The notes below the pieces were generated by a model. The model had not been told where the DNA came from and made no database searches. It saw nothing but the letters and a program-made list of their open reading frames with translations. From contig CABVBU010000005.1 of NCBI GenBank assembly GCA_902496665.1, positions 52,671 to 116,670 of the forward strand: a DNA stretch of 64,000 bases, in the 5' to 3' direction. How positions within the stretch are numbered: the stretch's first letter is position 1; each line of letters begins with the position of its first letter. The position numbers and the translations under genes were made by a program. Below, in pieces: positions 35,401-42,865 of this stretch. Source of the DNA: an uncultured Clostridium sp. Its GTDB lineage: Bacteria; Bacillota; Clostridia; Lachnospirales; Lachnospiraceae.

Positions 35401-37118
35401 GTAAGACGATCTGCGAATACTTTGGCAGCGGCAGTATTCTTATTCATCCAACTGTCAATGTTCGTGCCAAGAAGATTCTTACCGGACTGTAATGCACTGT
35501 CTTTCGCAGCATTCTTCTGTTCCAGATTTAACTGTTTATACTTCTGCGTCACTTTGTCCAGTTCTGTTGTAAGCTGATTGTAGAGCTTGATCTTTTGCTC
35601 TGGACCATCAGCCTTATTGATATCCTGTAAGCACTGGCGCATGGATGTGAAGGACTTGTTTACATCATCCGGGATCTGGAAATTTGCACCTTTAAACTTT
35701 GTCTCAAGGTATTCGATCTGTGCCGGAAGTTCAGATAAATACTGTTTCAGCTTCTCTGCCGCATTGAAGGACGCTTTCTTGCTGATTTCTGCGTTAAACG
35801 CCTTGGCTTGCGCCGTAGCTTCATTGAACTTAGCAATCATCTGATCCAGACTGCCCTTGTCGGTGATGTTGGAGAAATCAATACCATCTACTAATGCTTT
35901 AAATGGATTGTTGGCGGAATCGCCTTGTAAGAATGACTGATATGTAGACTTTAACGCTTCGAGCTTCTTCTGATACTCTGCGGCTTTGGCAGAAACCTCT
36001 GAAAACTCTTTGCCAGATTGGTCAATCAATGATCCACCTGTATAAACATACTGACCTAGGTCATTCATGGCAAAGGAATACTTCTCAAGGATTCCTTGTC
36101 CACGGTCAAGTGTCGCATTGAATGAGGTCACATCTTCGTTGGCATCTTTGAAAAACTGCAACTTGATGTCCTTGTCGGATATTCCGGTCAATGCAGTAAA
36201 GTATTGCTTCACATCCGCTGTAAGCTGTTCGATACCTGTATGGTCAAAAGATGCATCCACTTCCATAAGGGATTTTTTGATGTTGGAAACGTTTTTCTCG
36301 ATCTCTTCTGCCACCTGCGGCATCTGTGCTTTGATCTGCTCCCGCATCTGACCGATGCTTGTAATGATGTCAGACCACATGTCCTCTTCAAAACCTGTGA
36401 TCTTCTTAGGATCTACTGGTTCTAATCTATCAATGTCTGCCCGGTAAGCTTTAACCGCATTCACGATTTCCCGGAATTGTTCCGTCGGATCTGCTGTGCC
36501 GGAGAAAAGATCCTTGTATTTGTCTGCCATCTCTTGATAAATAGAATCCAATTCAGTTCCAGACTTTGCTTTATCGGTCACAAATTTTCCGACAGCAACT
36601 TTTCTCATATTATCCCAGTCTTTTCCGAGATCAGTCTGCACAATGGAGGGAATTTTTATTTTAGAAAGATTTTGGAAATACTTGTAGAAATCATCGTAGA
36701 TACCCATACGGGATTGTAAGATGTTCGCATTCGATTTAACCGTTTCACCAAGCTGATTATACAGTTCTATGAAACGGGGATTTTCCTGTCCGGAAGACAG
36801 CTCCCCAACAAACACATTCTGTATCTGCTTGTAGGCATCTTTGATCTGACGTTGTGCGGACTTCGCCTTAACATTAAACTGATTTATAAGATTTGTCGCA
36901 TAAGTATCTCCAATCTTCTTACCGGATTCTGCCGCGGCTTTACTGTTGCCGATCTCCTTGAGGGATTTTGCGATCTTTTCATCGAGATCTACCGGAAGTG
37001 TGATCTTAATTCCAGCGGCATTGAGACGCTCTTGAATTGTTTGGATATCTTTCTTGAGATTTGCCAGGGACTCATCGAGATCGAGTCCTGCTGATAATAG
37101 AATATTGGCTCCTGCCAT
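29421..37118 (-). CDS. Giant tail tape-measure protein with cell-wall-binding repeats
   Basis: A 2,565-residue protein. Residues up to about 600 are helical and coiled. About 630-1010 is a classical phage tape-measure core (ARELDTSLFNLQVATGSTRE, GATTTDIANGADAWLRQGKS, later NAVNTAMFGTYQ), followed by an Ala/Gly-rich hydrophobic stretch near 1,000-1,120. A very long coiled-coil region runs to about 2,250. At about 2,300-2,430 several aromatic repeats (GRWWYGADEDNYASDGIYT, then DGTWKYF, GTWYYLDHNGDM and GYYYVDNDGKW) match choline/cell-wall-binding repeats, unusual in a tape measure. The last ~100 residues are globular. GGAG precedes the ATG. It is the last gene of its operon. By its length it would set a tail of several hundred nanometres, if assembled. 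Confidence 0.88.
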   Translation of the reverse strand: MAGANILLSAGLDLDESLANLKKDIQTIQERLNAAGIKITLPVDLDEKIAKSLKEIGNSKAAAESGKKIGDTYATNLINQFNVKAKSAQRQIKDAYKQIQNVFVGELSSGQENPRFIELYNQLGETVKSNANILQSRMGIYDDFYKYFQNLSKIKIPSIVQTDLGKDWDNMRKVAVGKFVTDKAKSGTELDSIYQEMADKYKDLFSGTADPTEQFREIVNAVKAYRADIDRLEPVDPKKITGFEEDMWSDIITSIGQMREQIKAQMPQVAEEIEKNVSNIKKSLMEVDASFDHTGIEQLTADVKQYFTALTGISDKDIKLQFFKDANEDVTSFNATLDRGQGILEKYSFAMNDLGQYVYTGGSLIDQSGKEFSEVSAKAAEYQKKLEALKSTYQSFLQGDSANNPFKALVDGIDFSNITDKGSLDQMIAKFNEATAQAKAFNAEISKKASFNAAEKLKQYLSELPAQIEYLETKFKGANFQIPDDVNKSFTSMRQCLQDINKADGPEQKIKLYNQLTTELDKVTQKYKQLNLEQKNAAKDSALQSGKNLLGTNIDSWMNKNTAAAKVFADRLTDIKSKLSAADSADFNNLKREFNEIQAEAKQMGLTGSKAAQEMKSQFDSMLSSVISVTAAMQTFRKMVGTARELDTSLFNLQVATGSTREETKALLDTYNQMARELGATTTDIANGADAWLRQGKSIEEANSLVKDSMVLSKIGMIDAADATEDLTAVLNGYKLEAQSALEVVSKLSAVDLESASDAGGLAESMSRTATSANQAGVSIDELIGMLGTLKDVTQASDQELGNAIKSIVSRYSQIKANKFIDYETGEDLSNVETVLGKIGIKIRDGLTDFRDLSDVLSELAAKYDKLNDVERNAVNTAMFGTYQQNKGAVLLSNWDKVEKLTKVSEDSTTEALDKFEAYSESVEAHINSMTASYENLASTIAGSEFLKGATDAASGFLDVISQVVDKLGVLSTAAGAITIGGALKGNNIGIVDNNGTDLTFLGKTADELERASAAGEKFGGIFNKSVKEPIVNAESIIGNYNELVKKQCVSQERINALTDDLDMRKYLSGLKGAEAGMTGYTAALNMGSAATLKLKIQTVALNVALNMGVVAAITAGITVLTKGIELGAEAIDNYVHKLEKAREAAEDAKESYDETASKFESLNDELKTTQSRIDELNGKDHLSFVEQEELNKLQATSAELKQQIKYYRELKELMFGKARDKANKYFDTETSTKRYEGWDSNSSLADYSTEKENPLQRAEKDVEQYSKLLDRQKELNAEITKYKTEHVDDVFQSQELNDKTSELAVVDKQLAELKERLVDSNGDFVKFKADLDSLGDKDKIDKINALVEAINNLFSDDGKDATEAFNKVWDDSSFSSEKREITELASAGKLTPETLESNEKYKKLLTETGKTADEVCDHIQSLVDAEQKTGNTDISKPFTKSEMISEINGLSEGFEELDKIMASVIDKDKAFDFSLLDDKKFKDNFHDYTKEYNNFIETITKHPKDIKACQSAFDDLTTAYIYNSDVMKGLSDDTADVAAQYLKLMGVSNSAEVVASALAQKHAEAAWNSRDLSNATADEIDALANESEQTDQNRESFKLYIAQKILASDAFDPTGDITALSKIVESLGIASNAWIKYNALRNQILQMDATAHVSNGRTYYSYTSKDKNGNTVNHLATQEEYDNYNKQMENQLNDFSDDITAKLKADMRVSNTGGNKTSNKNSSNSKDKNKKDPTTFDWMSRKLDILDKQTSTLQDKIDNLVGYKAKNQVTDTVLDLLGDKLTTLEKMSARYQEQLNSIDLPEEWITKIQNGDYDITSLDSDKDKTLIKKIQDYQTWYDKIQDCKDKIDETTKFIKEMNLSKLDNIIDQFDQTKDILSQIIDTEKDLLDLREQQGEKISANDYISLANKQYEATKQNIEEYNRLSAEMSKLNLKRGSEEWKKYNDQLQDLKDNMIAAADAVESYKDAMTELVYKDLNDYKSKLDSLNGTISTMSGLIGDTNLVDDNGELTDRGLAQLALYAQQLTNAKKEAAEYDNAIDSLNDALRTGLITQDEYNSMLYEYKSAQESAVSSVKDARDSILALVKDGIQAEIDAKKELIDQTKAELEAEQDLHDYQESIADKQGNIAKLQRQIAVLSGSTDRKDIAQKLQLQQDLADAQKDLYDTQYDHEMEQRKNALDDEYNAFEESKQKEMEELETDLDKQEAAISKYLDKVKKDHSTAYDVLKQYGENYNLTATDDLTEPWESASSAADLCSDAIGEVTANIQYQINSLDFSSLYELVNLLNTIKGLGYGDGDATNSQWEDISGTGTWHKSTASGRWWYGADEDNYASDGIYTIDGKQYGFNGKGQMVTGWKNDIGDDGTWKYFEPSNGQMVRSEWRKSKDGTWYYLDHNGDMATDMAVKAKDGNGYYYVDNDGKWDGTTLSSEDVNRLKYKIGYKNGTKNATRGYHPVFEDGSEIITLKDGTVLYPFEGGETVLDHAKTEKFMNSLRTTMPRFTDGFKNSTLDNVKVKDVVQTINIDMPIGGVLDEAAARVLSKELPGYLEKNGKVICNMVAKDMTKSTRW

Positions 37119-37179
37119 GTGTGTACTCCTTTAATATAGAAGAAACCGGAAGCATAACACTCCCGGTCGTTATTTGTTA

Positions 37180-37650
37180 CTATTGATTTTTCATAAACTT
37201 CACATCGAATGGATGATCCACCCGGCGCTTATAATCTTCGATTCCTTTGTCGATGAAGTGTGTTCCAGGCCTGTAGCCGAAATACGGGACATTTGCAAAA
37301 CTGCCGTGTGTCTGCCATCCTTCATTTAAAAGCATCGCCACATCGACATACTTGCCGTTTAATGATTGGTGGATCGCTCCATCATCAAATAGAACCGAAA
37401 TACAGATTGCCGCACCAGAGGTCCCTATTTTAAGGACTGGTGTCTGGTCAATGTAGATGGAATTGTAAAGATTATAAGTACGCTTATAGATTTTGGGGGA
37501 ATATGACTCGTAGACTTCATCGAGTCGATACATGATACAGTCGGCAAGAATTGCCGCATGATGTTTTAATTCTTCTGAAACTGATTTGCCACTGCTCGTC
37601 TTGAGTTTCGACACATCCAGATTCTTTAATGCTTTCCTAAGATCTGCCAT
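37180..37650 (-). CDS. Probable tail-completion (gp10-like) protein
   Basis: A 156-residue protein starting MADLRKALKNLD; its ATG overlaps the end of the upstream gene by 14 bases, suggesting coupling, and no strong Shine-Dalgarno is seen. The pattern of a helical start (LADCIMYRLDEVYESYSPKIYKRT is the middle; shown only in part) followed by a beta-rich half with GWQTHGSFANVPYFGYRPG and a DYKRRV tail is reminiscent of HK97-gp10-type neck/tail proteins. Position just before the tape measure supports a structural role. The family assignment is inferred. Confidence 0.5.
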   Translation of the reverse strand: MADLRKALKNLDVSKLKTSSGKSVSEELKHHAAILADCIMYRLDEVYESYSPKIYKRTYNLYNSIYIDQTPVLKIGTSGAAICISVLFDDGAIHQSLNGKYVDVAMLLNEGWQTHGSFANVPYFGYRPGTHFIDKGIEDYKRRVDHPFDVKFMKNQ

Positions 37651-38071
37651 AGGATTGTACCAGATCAAGCATTGTATAACCATATGGTTTTTTGCGTCCA
37701 TACTCATACCCAGCTGATGGGTAATTCCAGTTTGCTGATTTACCGGATTCTTTTTTCTTCGTCAGCTCTGGTTCCTCCGGATCTTCTGACTCCACAGGTT
37801 CCAGTTTTTCCGGCATTGCTTTTTCCAATTTTCTTAATAGCGCGATTTCCACAAATGCGGCATTGATATTAGCCTTACAATTTTCCATCATGTTATCAAT
37901 GCCGTTAGGATTATTGAGGAATGCTAACATGTCATTAAACGTACATTGTCCAAAGACTGCCAGCTCATCGTCTGAAAATGCTTCTAATATCGCCAGCATT
38001 TGACTGTATGTGTATTTTCCTTCTGTTACTTCTGCTGCCTGTTCTGCTTCGTAATTTCTAATATTGTCCAT
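37637..38071 (-). CDS. Hypothetical protein upstream of tape measure (possible tail assembly factor)
   Basis: A 144-residue acidic protein with AGGAG before the ATG. The first 95 residues are helical. The tail is Pro/Glu/Lys-rich, ending in the Tyr/Gly-rich YPSAGYEYGRKKPYGYTM. In many siphophages the slot before the tape measure holds tail-assembly chaperones, often made as frameshift pairs. I see no clear slippery site here, so the role is only positional inference. Confidence 0.45.
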   Translation of the reverse strand: MDNIRNYEAEQAAEVTEGKYTYSQMLAILEAFSDDELAVFGQCTFNDMLAFLNNPNGIDNMMENCKANINAAFVEIALLRKLEKAMPEKLEPVESEDPEEPELTKKKESGKSANWNYPSAGYEYGRKKPYGYTMLDLVQSYGRS

Positions 38072-38085
38072 AAATTATGATTCTC

Positions 38086-38265
38086 CTATCTGTGTTCATT
38101 TAAAAATGTTTCAAGTCGTTCATGAAGTTCCGGGTAAAGATCAAATTTCCCGTTCTTAAAAGATGAGAGTGTTGATGCGTTAATATTGGTCATCCGCGCA
38201 ACATAACTCTGCTTTCTCTCATCGATGTATCTGTTATATGCATCTCGTAACTGTTCTGGTGTCAT
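38086..38265 (-). CDS. Small Cro-like HTH protein
   Basis: A 59-residue protein starting at the ATG at 38265 (AAAGGAAA upstream; a longer in-frame start lacks a Shine-Dalgarno). Residues 18-45 form a Cro/XRE-like helix-turn-helix (SYVARMTNINASTLSSFKNG). It is the first gene of the short tail operon. A perfect TTGTATACAA palindrome lies about 45 bases upstream (38307-38316) and could be its operator. It probably regulates the tail operon; inference from position. Confidence 0.6.
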   Translation of the reverse strand: MTPEQLRDAYNRYIDERKQSYVARMTNINASTLSSFKNGKFDLYPELHERLETFLNEHR

Positions 38266-38634
38266 AAAAATTTCCTTTCTTTGATTGTTTGTATATATAG
38301 GCATTCTTGTATACAATGCCATTTTCGTAAAAATATAGAGTTCTGGTCATCGTCCTGCCGCCTAATGGAAGTTTAATGAAAGATAACATATGGCACACAT
38401 GCGGGTTGAACATGTAAAGGATCGGCAGCAGGACAATAACTGAACTTGTAATTGAATGTGCGAATATCGTACTATTACTGTGGCGCGTTTGTTTGAGGAA
38501 CGCTTGATCCACAGGAAGAAGTTATGACATATACTACACAGCCTACGGTCTTTTCATATACGTCCTTCTCTCTTCATATGGGAACTTTCTCGGTCCTTAT
38601 ATTTACTATATTTTTGTGTAATATATGCAAATAT
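38266..38634. other. Non-coding leader between RNA polymerase and tail operon
   Basis: About 370 bases with no convincing gene (a 38-codon frame at 38234-38350 overlaps the HTH gene and was not accepted). It contains the palindrome at 38307-38316 and an inverted pair of GGCRGCAGGAC motifs (38352-38362 and 38424-38434), a motif that recurs in the element. It is the logical place for the tail-operon promoter, but no good sigma-A promoter stands out. Confidence 0.5.
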
Positions 38635-41403
38635 TTATACTGATTTTTGTATATTTTCAACAAAGCATTTCAACAATTCTTTCCTACGTTCCTTATATAG
38701 AAACAGCAAAATCGTATTACAGATATCGGAGTTCGCATTCTTGGTAGCGATATTCACAAGGCATTGTACTCCGCACTCGTCCAGACCTTTATTCGCACTG
38801 CGCACAAAACTGTTTTCGATCCACTGCCATTCCTGGTGATAAGCTTTACTGTACTTATCTTTGGTGGATGCTTTAAGCTTTCGCACCTCATTCCGGTATT
38901 CCTTAACAGCTTCCAGGAATTTATCCCGACTATAACGATTCTTGACTTTTGCTTTTTTCGTTTCCTTCGTGATGAGGTCCCGAATATTGGTCACCGCAGT
39001 CCTCGGTGCATAAGATCTGGTCTGCTCCGTAATAAGCTTACCCATGATATCCATAGGACAGTTCAGTTCTTCTCGCACCGGACGCTTCTTCTTTTCCTCT
39101 TCCAGACTCTCTAACTCTTCTTTAGTCAAAATCTTCGTGTTGTTCCTGCTTTTCTTCGTCTCTGCGAAAAACTCCGGGACTCTATTAATACATTGCATGG
39201 ATTCCAGACTTTTAATTCGATTGATCTCCTGCATGACACCAACGACAAACTCTTTCTTTGCAAGGTCTATACTGATCTGTCCGATGACGGATAAGATAAC
39301 AACACAATCCAGCAGTTCCTCTTCCTTCACTCCACCGTGGAAATAATGACTCAACGCTAACTGCGCCGTGTCCGTGGAAATACCGATTGCCGCCTGTGCA
39401 TCCGAGATCTTATTGTCCATCCGGGCGTAATCTTCCATCTTCATATGGTATGCGTTCTTTTTACTGTCACTGTTCGAGCTGTCTACCTCTTTAACATCGT
39501 TGATGATCGTCGGGTACTTCTTGTAGGCATCTGCCGCCAACTCTGCCATGTCTCTTTGGTCCGTGACAAGGACAAAATCGCTGTCCACGTCATGACCGGA
39601 TAATCTCGGCTGTGTATCAGTGCCAATAGCATTAAACACGATCACGTTATCGCCAATGTTAGGAAAATACTTTATGATCGGTTCCGCATACACATTTCTT
39701 AGATGAATGATATTGTTAGGGGAATTGTGTGGACTACGGAATGCCGCCAGACTTGCACCGTCAGCAAATCGGGTCGTATAACACTGGACTCCATCATCCA
39801 TGATTTCGAAACAGTCCTCTTTTAAAGGTTCTGGATCTCCTACCGCATATCGCAGCAGCGCAACTGGGTTATCCATAATCGTCATATTGTCACCAGACTG
39901 TAACAGCCGTCCCTCTTTAAATTCAGCTTTCAGCTTCGTAAGGTCCTTTTTCTTCTTATTTTTATAGAGTCTTGTCTGAACGGTCTTCGGATTCCGATCC
40001 ACAAGATCTAACAGAAGCTCATTAATATTAAAATTGCTCTTGGTGGTCCTTAGATAGTTCAGATACTTCGCATCGTCCTTCAAAGAAAGATAATACTCCG
40101 CTGATGGCTGCGTAATCCTGCTCAAGACATTCTGATCCACAGTCGGAAGGGTATTATTCATCTGATATGTCGTAAGCTGTTTATCTCCCCATTTGCTCTT
40201 ATGTGCTGTCTTGACAATAGAAAAGTAGTTCCCGGCGTTCTCCATGAATCGCTTGTACTGCTTATAAGCTTTTTTCTGCGTTCCGCCCATGAAGTCCACG
40301 AACTTCAGCCATTTCAGAGATTTGTCCGTGATGATGACTTTCACGTCAGATATCTTCATCTCATTCCCAAACATATCCTTGACGGTGTAGGTATCATAGT
40401 CAAGACCATGCTCCTCGCAGTAATCACGGAAGAACTGTTCCAAACTTCCACGGAACAAACAGGATTTAAAGAAATGTGATCGACAGTAGATAAAACCGTT
40501 CATCACCTCCGGGAACCAGGAATCTTCAATCAGTCCCATACCATCGTACAGAATGTTCTTGATCCTCTGTTTACCATATTTTACCTGGCACTGATATTTC
40601 TTCTTCTGTGGCTTCTTGCGCACATTACCATTCTTATCTACGATTGTTTCAGCCTGTGGCATCTCCACTTCAACCGAACTGACAACTGCCGCCGGAAGTG
40701 GTGCTGATTCAACTTCGATATCCTTGAGGATCAGAATATTATCAAACGGAATTTGTATGTACCCGATTGCATCTGCCGTTGTAAGCGTCTGATATGCCGA
40801 CAGGCCAACAATATTAAAGAATGTATTCGGATCATCCTCCTGGCGTTTCAGCATCTTCTCATACAGGCCCATGGTGAGAAACTTAATCGCTTTGTCGTAT
40901 ATCTCTTCCCGAATGAACATGCACTCTCCTGCCTTGGCTTTTCCGGGAGATCGCATCAGCATCTTATAGCGGACAGTTTTCACAGTAACACACTCGCCAT
41001 TCTTTTTATACTTCGTGTGCGCATACTCAAAACCTTCCGTATAATACTTTTTTCTTAAGGTACTCGGCATGACTCTCTTACTTTGCTTCTGCTTTTCCTC
41101 TGATGATAGCGACTGTTCCTGTTCAGCGTCACTAATCCAGTATTCCGCCGGATAATTGAACTTCAACATTATAAAGTCAAAGCAGGAATCATCCGCATAC
41201 CGCGTGATCTTACTTGCTGTGTTAGCAGCCATGTAACGCAGGAACAGACTGTCGTTGATGACGGCAAACCTCTCGCTGATTCTTGACAGTTCGTGCCATT
41301 CTCTTCCGAGCTTGTATTCGACCTTCTTGTCTGGATTCCGTGCGGCGATCTCACTGATATAGAGTTGGTTTGCTTCGATTGCTTTGATCCGAAGCGGCTT
41401 CAA
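38635..41403 (-). CDS. YonO-like single-chain two-barrel RNA polymerase (putative)
   Basis: A 922-residue protein close in length to phage SPbeta YonO, a single-chain two-double-psi-barrel RNA polymerase. Residues 553-612 read like the catalytic barrel of cellular RdRP/YonO enzymes: AAFRSPHNSPNNIIHLRN, then VIVFNAIGT, then RLSGHDVDSDFVLV. The three Asp at 605, 607 and 609 match the metal-binding DxDxD. A first barrel is suggested by ILYDGMGLIEDSWF (284-297) and the following CRSHFFKSCLFRG. The listed start is a TTG with no Shine-Dalgarno; AAAGGGG lies before an in-frame ATA at 41427 or ATT at 41421, so the true start may be non-AUG. It sits just upstream of the tail operon and could transcribe it. 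The family is inferred from motifs by eye. Confidence 0.65.
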   Translation of the reverse strand: MKPLRIKAIEANQLYISEIAARNPDKKVEYKLGREWHELSRISERFAVINDSLFLRYMAANTASKITRYADDSCFDFIMLKFNYPAEYWISDAEQEQSLSSEEKQKQSKRVMPSTLRKKYYTEGFEYAHTKYKKNGECVTVKTVRYKMLMRSPGKAKAGECMFIREEIYDKAIKFLTMGLYEKMLKRQEDDPNTFFNIVGLSAYQTLTTADAIGYIQIPFDNILILKDIEVESAPLPAAVVSSVEVEMPQAETIVDKNGNVRKKPQKKKYQCQVKYGKQRIKNILYDGMGLIEDSWFPEVMNGFIYCRSHFFKSCLFRGSLEQFFRDYCEEHGLDYDTYTVKDMFGNEMKISDVKVIITDKSLKWLKFVDFMGGTQKKAYKQYKRFMENAGNYFSIVKTAHKSKWGDKQLTTYQMNNTLPTVDQNVLSRITQPSAEYYLSLKDDAKYLNYLRTTKSNFNINELLLDLVDRNPKTVQTRLYKNKKKKDLTKLKAEFKEGRLLQSGDNMTIMDNPVALLRYAVGDPEPLKEDCFEIMDDGVQCYTTRFADGASLAAFRSPHNSPNNIIHLRNVYAEPIIKYFPNIGDNVIVFNAIGTDTQPRLSGHDVDSDFVLVTDQRDMAELAADAYKKYPTIINDVKEVDSSNSDSKKNAYHMKMEDYARMDNKISDAQAAIGISTDTAQLALSHYFHGGVKEEELLDCVVILSVIGQISIDLAKKEFVVGVMQEINRIKSLESMQCINRVPEFFAETKKSRNNTKILTKEELESLEEEKKKRPVREELNCPMDIMGKLITEQTRSYAPRTAVTNIRDLITKETKKAKVKNRYSRDKFLEAVKEYRNEVRKLKASTKDKYSKAYHQEWQWIENSFVRSANKGLDECGVQCLVNIATKNANSDICNTILLFLYKERRKELLKCFVENIQKSV

Positions 41404-41546
41404 TGGTAATGTGTAATCAATATTTATGGCAAATGCGCCCCTTTCTTATGATGATATATAGTTGTTCTCTTTTTTGTGGGGAATTTGAAAGAAATTTAGA
41501 ACGTTCTCCGTCTATGCGGACGAGAGCCGTGATAACAAAATAGGTG

Positions 41547-41719
41547 TTCTCCAATTGGAGAAAAGCTATCCGATGTATAGTTACCTGTAAAAGTAGACTG
41601 TTCTCCATTTGGAGAAGAGTCTACTTCATGTTTGCGGTTACGTACTCAATTTGGTTTCTTAGCTTATCTCCTTTATTAACATACTTTGGAATGAAGGGTT
41701 CTCCAAACGGAGAAACCTT
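41547..41719. repeat. Palindrome family A (TTCTCC...GGAGAA) upstream of the RNA polymerase gene
   Basis: Three hairpins in the 365-base gap before the RNA polymerase gene. TTCTCCAATTGGAGAA is perfect at 41547-41562. TTCTCCATTTGGAGAA at 41601-41616 is extended by GTAGACT/AGTCTAC to 41593-41624. A third, with AAGG/CCTT flanks, lies at 41694-41719. All share the TTCTCC half-site with an A/T centre. They may be regulator sites or RNA hairpins in the polymerase leader. Confidence 0.8.
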
Positions 41720-41768
41720 TATCCAATTTTCAGAAAATAGCATGACAATGAAAACCGAATTTTATTAG

Positions 41769-42230
41769 CTACTCCATCCTGTTTGTTTTGATTTTGTTTC
41801 TCAATTCTTCTCTATCTTCTCTTATAAGTCGTTCTACAAATCTTGAGGTAAGCTTTTCTTTTTTCGCCAATGCACATATCTCAATAGCCAAATCTATAAT
41901 ATACTTTTCCGCCTCTTCTTCCGTAAAAATTTCTCCTAACATTTGTGCGGTTCTGCCTAATTCCGTAAAGATTGTTTGTTTAAAATAAACATCATTCTCA
42001 TATAAAAATTTGAAATTATCTATAGGAAATTCAGCGTTATACCTTAGGATTGGTCCTACTGAAAATATCTGATAATAATGATTTTGCAAATGTCTTTTAT
42101 TTGCTCTCGTACCGGAATATGTACGTTTCAGCATTTCCATCATCTCAGGATTTATCTTCTCTGGTCTACCTACTTTTCGTTTTTCTTCGCCATTATTATT
42201 TGAGTAATCGTTACCATAATTATTATCCAT
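41769..42230 (-). CDS. Hypothetical basic protein, possible DNA-binding
   Basis: A 153-residue protein with AAGGAG before the ATG. It has an Asn/Gly-rich start, a GRPEKINPEMMEMLKRTYSG segment reminiscent of helix-turn-helix regulators and resolvase C-termini, and a helical, charged rest (FVERLIREDREELRNKIK). I do not recognise a family. It is located between the RNA polymerase and the ParB-like genes, so a regulatory role is possible. Confidence 0.6.
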   Translation of the reverse strand: MDNNYGNDYSNNNGEEKRKVGRPEKINPEMMEMLKRTYSGTRANKRHLQNHYYQIFSVGPILRYNAEFPIDNFKFLYENDVYFKQTIFTELGRTAQMLGEIFTEEEAEKYIIDLAIEICALAKKEKLTSRFVERLIREDREELRNKIKTNRME

Positions 42231-42337
42231 ATAAAATAATCTCCTTCTGTTATTCTCATCAATATTTTTTATTAAAGCGACTGAAGCATCCCGACAAAAT
42301 TGGCGGCATCTTCTTTAATCGCAGCAGGAGAATATAT

Positions 42338-42865
42338 CTATATCCCCATGCCGCTTTCAATTCGTTCACGTGCTTCATCCGAATTTTTCGGGTCAAGCAT
42401 TTGAGAGGGTTCCGAAATTTTCGGAAGGCTCTTGTTGTATTGATTATTTCCGTATGGGATGCCAGATCGGCTTGAGTTGGTGCTTCCGAATTTTTCGGAA
42501 CCACCTTGGAATTTGCCAGTTCCGAATTTTTCGGATCTGCCTAAGCGTTTGCCAAGTCCGAATTTTTCGGGTTTGCCTAAGAATTTGCAAAATCCGAAAT
42601 TTTCGGTTTTTGCCTTTGAATTTTTCAGTTCCGAAATTTTCGGATCTGATTTTCTATCTCCACCATTCTGAATTCCATACAGCCTTTCCAGTTCCTTGAT
42701 TCTCAGCCCTACCTTCTTAGCACTGCCACCGACATCGCCACGCTGACGGATGTTTGTTTCGAGGAGGTCTTGTGCACCACTATCTCTTGTTTGGTTGTGT
42801 CCAAATGGACACACCCCGTAACCCTCACACCAAACATGGAAAACGGCTTGTGTCCACGTGGACAC
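42338..42865 (-). pseudogene. ParB-like paralogue fragment remodelled by palindrome repeats
   Basis: The frame from a GTG at 42865 has no Shine-Dalgarno and begins inside a palindrome. Residues ~38-72 (ETNIRQRGDVGGSAKKVG and LERLYGIQNGGDRKSD) match the middle of Firmicutes ParB-like DNA-binding proteins. Upstream family sequence is missing. After GGDRKS the protein becomes a repeat region: a roughly 12-residue unit with EKFG or PKIS cores, each encoded by a CCGAA(A/T)TTTTCGG palindrome. It may be a decayed copy or a functional chimera; I favour a fragment. Confidence 0.55.
42379..42644. repeat. Palindrome family B: seven CCGAA(A/T)TTTTCGG units at ~36-base spacing
   Basis: Units at 42379-42391, 42412-42424, 42486-42498, 42522-42534, 42558-42570, 42594-42606 and 42631-42643. 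Steps between them are 33, 74, 36, 36, 36 and 37 bases, so six of seven fit an iteron-like lattice of about 36.5 bases (74 is two steps). Several are extended to TTCCGAA...TTCGGAA. The array lies inside the ParB-like frame and encodes its repeated peptide. Confidence 0.9.

Noticed and set aside
38234..38350. 38-codon minus-strand frame before the small HTH gene
   Set aside because: It overlaps the HTH gene and has only a weak GGCAGGA-like site that belongs to a recurrent DNA motif.
41417..41608. 63-codon minus-strand frame upstream of the RNA polymerase gene
   Set aside because: Its start (encoding MENS) falls in a family A palindrome and there is no ribosome-binding site.
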